Of a stretch of DNA of 27,698 bases, positions 25,025 through 27,698 are shown piece by piece (positions within the stretch are counted from its first letter, which is position 1; the number at the start of each line of letters is the position of its first letter). The translations under genes and the position numbers were made by a program. The notes under the pieces were generated by a model that saw nothing but the letters and a program-made list of their open reading frames with translations, had not been told where the DNA came from and searched no databases. Origin of the DNA: GCA-020352575 sp041635475 (lineage in GTDB: Bacteria > Actinomycetota > Acidimicrobiia > Spongiisociales > JAENVV01); NCBI GenBank assembly GCA_041635475.1, contig JBFKVA010000026.1, forward strand, positions 1 through 27,698, written 5' to 3'.

Positions 25025-26203
25025 TCAGAGGGCTTCGATGATCGTCCCGTTGGCCATGCCGCCGCCCTCGCACATCGACTGGAAGCCGAACCTGGCCCCG
25101 GACCGAACCATCTCGTGGACGAGCGTCGTCATGAGCCTGGCCCCCGACGCTCCCAGGGGATGACCCAGGGCCACGGCTCCGCCGTTGACGTTCGTCCGCT
25201 CCCACAGCGCCATGGGGTCGGTCCCCCCCATCTCCATCCTCCAAGCGATGGGGACGACGGCAAACGCCTCGTTGATCTCGAAAAGGTCGATGTCGTCGAC
25301 CGACATCCCGGCCCGGGCCAGGGCCTTCTCGGTGGCGGGGATGGGGGCCGTGAGCATGAGGACAGGGTCGGCACCGGCCAATGAGAACGCTTTGAAGGCG
25401 GCCATCGGCTCCAAGTCCAGTTCCTCGGCGGTCTCCTCGGCCATGATGAGAAGCGCCGCCGAACCGTCGGTGATCTGCGATGCGTTCCCGGCGGTGATCG
25501 TGTGGGACGGGTCGAAGGCCGGCTGCAGGGACGCCAACTTCTCCAGCGTGGTCTCGTAGCGGATCCCCTCGTCCTTGCTCATCACCTCCGTGGTCCCGTC
25601 CTCGAGGGTGACCTCGACCGGGACGATCTGGGTGTCGAACCGCCCCTCCTGGGTGGCACGGGCGGCCCGTCGATGGGACTCGAGGGCCAACTCGTCCTGT
25701 TCCTCGCGGGTGATGCCCCACTTCTCGGCGATCATCTGGGCGGAGATGCCCTGGGGAACGAGGTTGTGGTCGTAGCGCTCAGACATCATCGGCCCGAACG
25801 GCCGGCCCGGCCCCTGCACCGACGTGATCCCCATGGGAACCCTGCTCATCGACTCGACGCCGGCCGCCACCACGATGTCGTAGGCGCCCGCCATGACGCC
25901 CTGGGCCGCGAAGTGGGCCGACTGCTGGGACGAGCCACACTGGCGATCGATGGTGGTGCCGGTGACGGTTTCGGGGAACCCCGCGGCCAGCGCCGCGTTT
26001 CGACCCACGTTGTTGGCCTGCTCGCCGGTCTGCATGACGCAGCCCATGATGATGTCGTCGATGCGGGCGGGGTCGAGATCGTTGCGGGCCATGAGGGCCC
26101 GGAGCGGAATCGTGGCGAGGTCCACGGGATGGAAGTCCTTGAGCTTTCCGTTCCTCCGACCCATCGGGGTTCGAACGGCATCGACGATCACGGCACGGCG
26201 CAT
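25025..26203 (-). CDS. Acetyl-CoA acetyltransferase family thiolase
   Basis: A 392-aa thiolase that condenses or cleaves 3-ketoacyl-CoA. The acyl-accepting Cys89 is in TTIDRQCGSSQQS. NVNGGAVALGHPLGASGAR holds the catalytic His. CEGGGMANGTIIE holds the second Cys near the C-terminus. The N-terminus AVIVDAVRTPMGRRNGKL is typical. Length matches the biosynthetic/degradative thiolase group; substrate range (acetoacetyl-CoA or longer) is not decidable. It has its own promoter (TACACT) and an AGGAGAG site 3 nt before the ATG, and it is a single-gene unit. Its regulation is not visible. Confidence 0.95.
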   Translation of the reverse strand: MRRAVIVDAVRTPMGRRNGKLKDFHPVDLATIPLRALMARNDLDPARIDDIIMGCVMQTGEQANNVGRNAALAAGFPETVTGTTIDRQCGSSQQSAHFAAQGVMAGAYDIVVAAGVESMSRVPMGITSVQGPGRPFGPMMSERYDHNLVPQGISAQMIAEKWGITREEQDELALESHRRAARATQEGRFDTQIVPVEVTLEDGTTEVMSKDEGIRYETTLEKLASLQPAFDPSHTITAGNASQITDGSAALLIMAEETAEELDLEPMAAFKAFSLAGADPVLMLTAPIPATEKALARAGMSVDDIDLFEINEAFAVVPIAWRMEMGGTDPMALWERTNVNGGAVALGHPLGASGARLMTTLVHEMVRSGARFGFQSMCEGGGMANGTIIEAL

Positions 26204-26231
26204 GGCTCTCTCCTGGGACTCGTGGCGCCCG

Positions 26232-26237
26232 AGTGTA
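26232..26237 (-). promoter_or_regulatory. -10 box of the thiolase gene
   Basis: TACACT on the minus strand lies 28 nt before the ATG, giving a ~20-nt leader that contains AGGAGAG. Confidence 0.5.
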
Positions 26238-26334
26238 GGCGCGAACCGACGAGCCGGTTTGAGGGATCACTCAAAGTTCGAGGGTGAAGCACGAAAGGCG
26301 GAACCGCGGGCGACCATGCTTTCGTCCAATTGCC

Positions 26335-27012
26335 ATGCGTACATCCTTGCTCTCCATCGCCCTCTTCGTCGTGATCGTGTCGTGCTCCGCGACGGCACCC
26401 TCCGCCACGGACGCGCCGCCGGCGACGGCAGCTCCGACGTCACCGATCGTCACGACCGACACTGTCAGTCCGTCCTCATCCGAACCCGGAACCACCCCGC
26501 CGTCGACCGTGTCGTATCCGCCCGGGCAGTTCTCCACCCGGGAGGTCGGGTACGGCCCAGCTCCCCTTCCCGGCTCCGACGGCGCGGGCGGCTCCGGATG
26601 CGCGCCGGGCACGGAGGTGCTTCCTGATGGGGCTTGGTTCGGCTTCGTCGTCGATCGCGCCGACACCGGGATCCAATTCGACCTCGCCTGCTGGTGGTCG
26701 GGGGACCGGGCCAACGAGGTCGCCCTCGAGCGGGGGGAGACCGACGTCCCGGTGCCGAACGACTACTACATCACCAACGACTCCGAACAACTCCGGACAG
26801 TCCCCATCACCCCCGAGGTCAACGTATTCCACCTCGACTACACGGACAAGAACACGAGCGGTGAGCCCTACGTGCTCATCACGTTCGGGGAGTGGGACGG
26901 CCTGGCGGACTACCTCAACTGCGACTTCGGGTCGGGCTACGAGTTCTGCCCGGTGTGGCTCTTCGTCAACGACGGCGTCGTGACCGAGATGGTGGAGCAG
27001 TACGTGCCGTAG
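26335..27012 (+). CDS. Secreted lipoprotein of unknown function
   Basis: A 225-aa predicted lipoprotein. The signal peptide MRTSLLSIALFVVIVSC ends in an IVSC lipobox (Cys17). It is followed by a Ser/Thr/Pro/Ala-rich spacer to about residue 60, then a folded domain with four further cysteines (SGCAPGTEVL, FDLACWWSGD, DYLNCDFGSGYEFCPVW), probably two disulfides outside the cell. The start is the ATG just before the signal peptide; 17 codons upstream in frame lack signal character. No family recognised. Its own promoter is unclear: CATGCT 14 nt upstream is a weak candidate. It is divergent from the thiolase. Confidence 0.75.
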   Translation: MRTSLLSIALFVVIVSCSATAPSATDAPPATAAPTSPIVTTDTVSPSSSEPGTTPPSTVSYPPGQFSTREVGYGPAPLPGSDGAGGSGCAPGTEVLPDGAWFGFVVDRADTGIQFDLACWWSGDRANEVALERGETDVPVPNDYYITNDSEQLRTVPITPEVNVFHLDYTDKNTSGEPYVLITFGEWDGLADYLNCDFGSGYEFCPVWLFVNDGVVTEMVEQYVP

Positions 27013-27180
27013 GAGAAGCACGAAGTACGGAGTACGGAGTACGAGGAAAGAGAGTACGAGGTACGAGGAAAGAGAGTACGAGGTACGAGGTACGAGGTAC
27101 GAGGAAAGAGAGTACGAGGTACGAGGAAAGAGAGTACGAGGGACGAGAGACCTCGTCCTTGGGGAAGCTCCTCGTACCCT
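27013..27180 (+). repeat. GTACGAG-type purine repeat tract with pyrimidine return arm
   Basis: Right after the lipoprotein TAG, TACGAG occurs ten times in about 130 bp, mixing the heptamer GTACGAG with four exact copies of the 15-mer GAAAGAGAGTACGAG. Purines dominate one strand. It ends with GGACGAGAGACCTCGTCC (a local palindrome) and a short pyrimidine arm CTCCTCGTACCCT, complementary to the unit. The arm supplies the TACCCT box of the next gene. Nothing coding was recognised in this 176-bp gap. Confidence 0.9.
27175..27180 (+). promoter_or_regulatory. -10 box of the DUF732-like lipoprotein gene
   Basis: TACCCT ends 8 nt before the ATG at 27189 and lies inside the pyrimidine arm of the repeat. 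No Shine-Dalgarno follows. Confidence 0.4.
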
Positions 27181-27188
27181 GTGTCCCC

Positions 27189-27620
27189 ATGCGACGTCTT
27201 TCGCTCGTTCTTCTCCTGGCCGCCGCCGGCTGTTCGACGGCCTTGCCTTCGTCCACGTCGGCCGGAGACGATTCGACGCCTGACATCATCACCCCGACCG
27301 ACCGGTCACCAACGACGTCCCTGTTGCCTTCCGTCACGGCGACGACGCCAGTCGATGCCATCGGGGTGTTCCTCGCCGTCGTGGACGGGGCGATGGAAGG
27401 AACGGAGTTCGTTGGGTACGCGATCGACGAACCGGAGGACGTCCTCATCGTCGGCCAGGTGTTCTGCGAGATGCGTGACGCCGGGTACACGCACGAGGAG
27501 TCGCTCACGCTCCACCTCGAAGGACTCGCCGACCTCCGGGAGGTGACCGAGGCGGACGCACTCTTCGCGGGGACGGTGATGGGCGCAGCCTTCGAAACCC
27601 TGTGCCCGCCCACGGAGTGA
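27189..27620 (+). CDS. Lipoprotein with a DUF732-like domain
   Basis: A 143-aa predicted lipoprotein. The signal MRRLSLVLLLAAAGC ends in an AAGC lipobox (Cys15). A Ser/Thr/Pro-rich linker runs to about residue 52. The ~90-residue domain then shows the DUF732 pattern known from mycobacterial secreted proteins: an early VFLAVVDG segment, VGQVFCEMRDAGYT in the middle, an Ala-rich helix (ADALFAGTVMGAAFE) and a terminal LCPP, with two cysteines likely joined. Function of DUF732 is unknown to me. It differs from the preceding lipoprotein in its folded part, so the two are not obvious duplicates. Confidence 0.75.
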   Translation: MRRLSLVLLLAAAGCSTALPSSTSAGDDSTPDIITPTDRSPTTSLLPSVTATTPVDAIGVFLAVVDGAMEGTEFVGYAIDEPEDVLIVGQVFCEMRDAGYTHEESLTLHLEGLADLREVTEADALFAGTVMGAAFETLCPPTE

Positions 27621-27651
27621 GGTCACGCTTCCCAACCACGACCACTCGGAG

Positions 27652-27657
27652 TAGTGT
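27652..27657 (+). promoter_or_regulatory. Candidate -10 box for the gene at the right edge
   Basis: TAGTGT, 25 nt before the ATG at 27683, with GAGGA about 7 nt before that ATG. Confidence 0.35.
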
Positions 27658-27682
27658 GTCGGTGACGACCCGAGGATCATCC

Positions 27683-27698
27683 ATGCGCCGCCGATTCG
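27683..27698 (+). CDS. Start of a gene cut by the right edge
   Basis: The ATG is followed by MRRRF and then the window ends. A GAGGA ribosome site and a TAGTGT box precede it. The basic start resembles a signal peptide and the lipoproteins before it, but five codons cannot show what it is. Confidence 0.4.

Noticed and set aside
27013..27180. CRISPR-like array in the GTACGAG tract
   Set aside because: Units of 7 and 15 bp are contiguous without unique spacers, and no cas genes are near.

Overview
The window is high-GC bacterial chromosome with dense genes and short gaps. It contains a fhaA-fhaB-pstP-rodA-pbpA-pknB locus, crgA beside trpG, and a tRNA-Leu(CAG) next to fhaA. That combination is the actinobacterial cell-division and Ser/Thr-phosphosignalling neighbourhood (in Mycobacterium it lies near dnaA/gyrA). 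The reduced kinase locus, strong TAnnnT -10 boxes and many apparently leaderless genes fit an actinomycetote outside the mycobacterial lineage, perhaps Acidimicrobiia-like. The lineage is inference; the neighbourhood is seen in the sequence.

Layout. 1-669: non-coding, apart from a possible gene tail at the left edge. It holds hairpins, a 134-bp tandem duplication and tRNA-Ser(UGA). 670-4238 (minus): a broken VOC/glyoxalase gene, then an FAD amine oxidase and aldehyde dehydrogenase pair. 4321-4420 (minus): SRP RNA, divergent from a DapA-family aldolase. 5240-8231 (minus): menG-like methyltransferase, serS, a membrane-anchored unknown protein and tRNA-Leu, probably one transcription unit read from the tRNA promoter. 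8325-15699 (plus): fhaA, fhaB, pstP, rodA, pbpA, pknB, mutY, mostly with overlapping stop/start codons. 15764-18119: a YjjI-type glycyl radical enzyme and its YjjW-type activase. 18245-22254: purC-purS-purQ-purL. 22424-23734: a HemL-like aminotransferase. 23764-24628: trpG and crgA, divergent. 24694-26203 (minus): a small CxxC membrane protein and a thiolase. 26335 to the end: two small lipoproteins and the start of another gene.

How the genes work together. PknB (sensor kinase), PstP (phosphatase), FhaA/FhaB (phosphothreonine readers), RodA (SEDS glycosyltransferase), PbpA (transpeptidase) and CrgA form one wall-growth and division control module. purCSQL encodes the FGAM synthetase complex plus SAICAR synthetase of IMP synthesis. 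The YjjI/YjjW pair is an oxygen-sensitive radical enzyme system of unknown substrate.

Most unusual observations: (i) purine-rich repeat tracts that begin directly after stop codons at three plus-strand sites; (ii) a repeated promoter geometry in which TAnnnT lies 6-8 nt before start codons, matching the spacing at the SRP RNA 5' end; (iii) the YjjI/YjjW pair; (iv) a CDS that starts 3 nt after tRNA-Leu; (v) a VOC gene broken by an in-frame TAG and a CTG in place of its start; (vi) a minimal PstP/FhaA/PknB locus. No CRISPR array, insertion sequence or prophage was seen.
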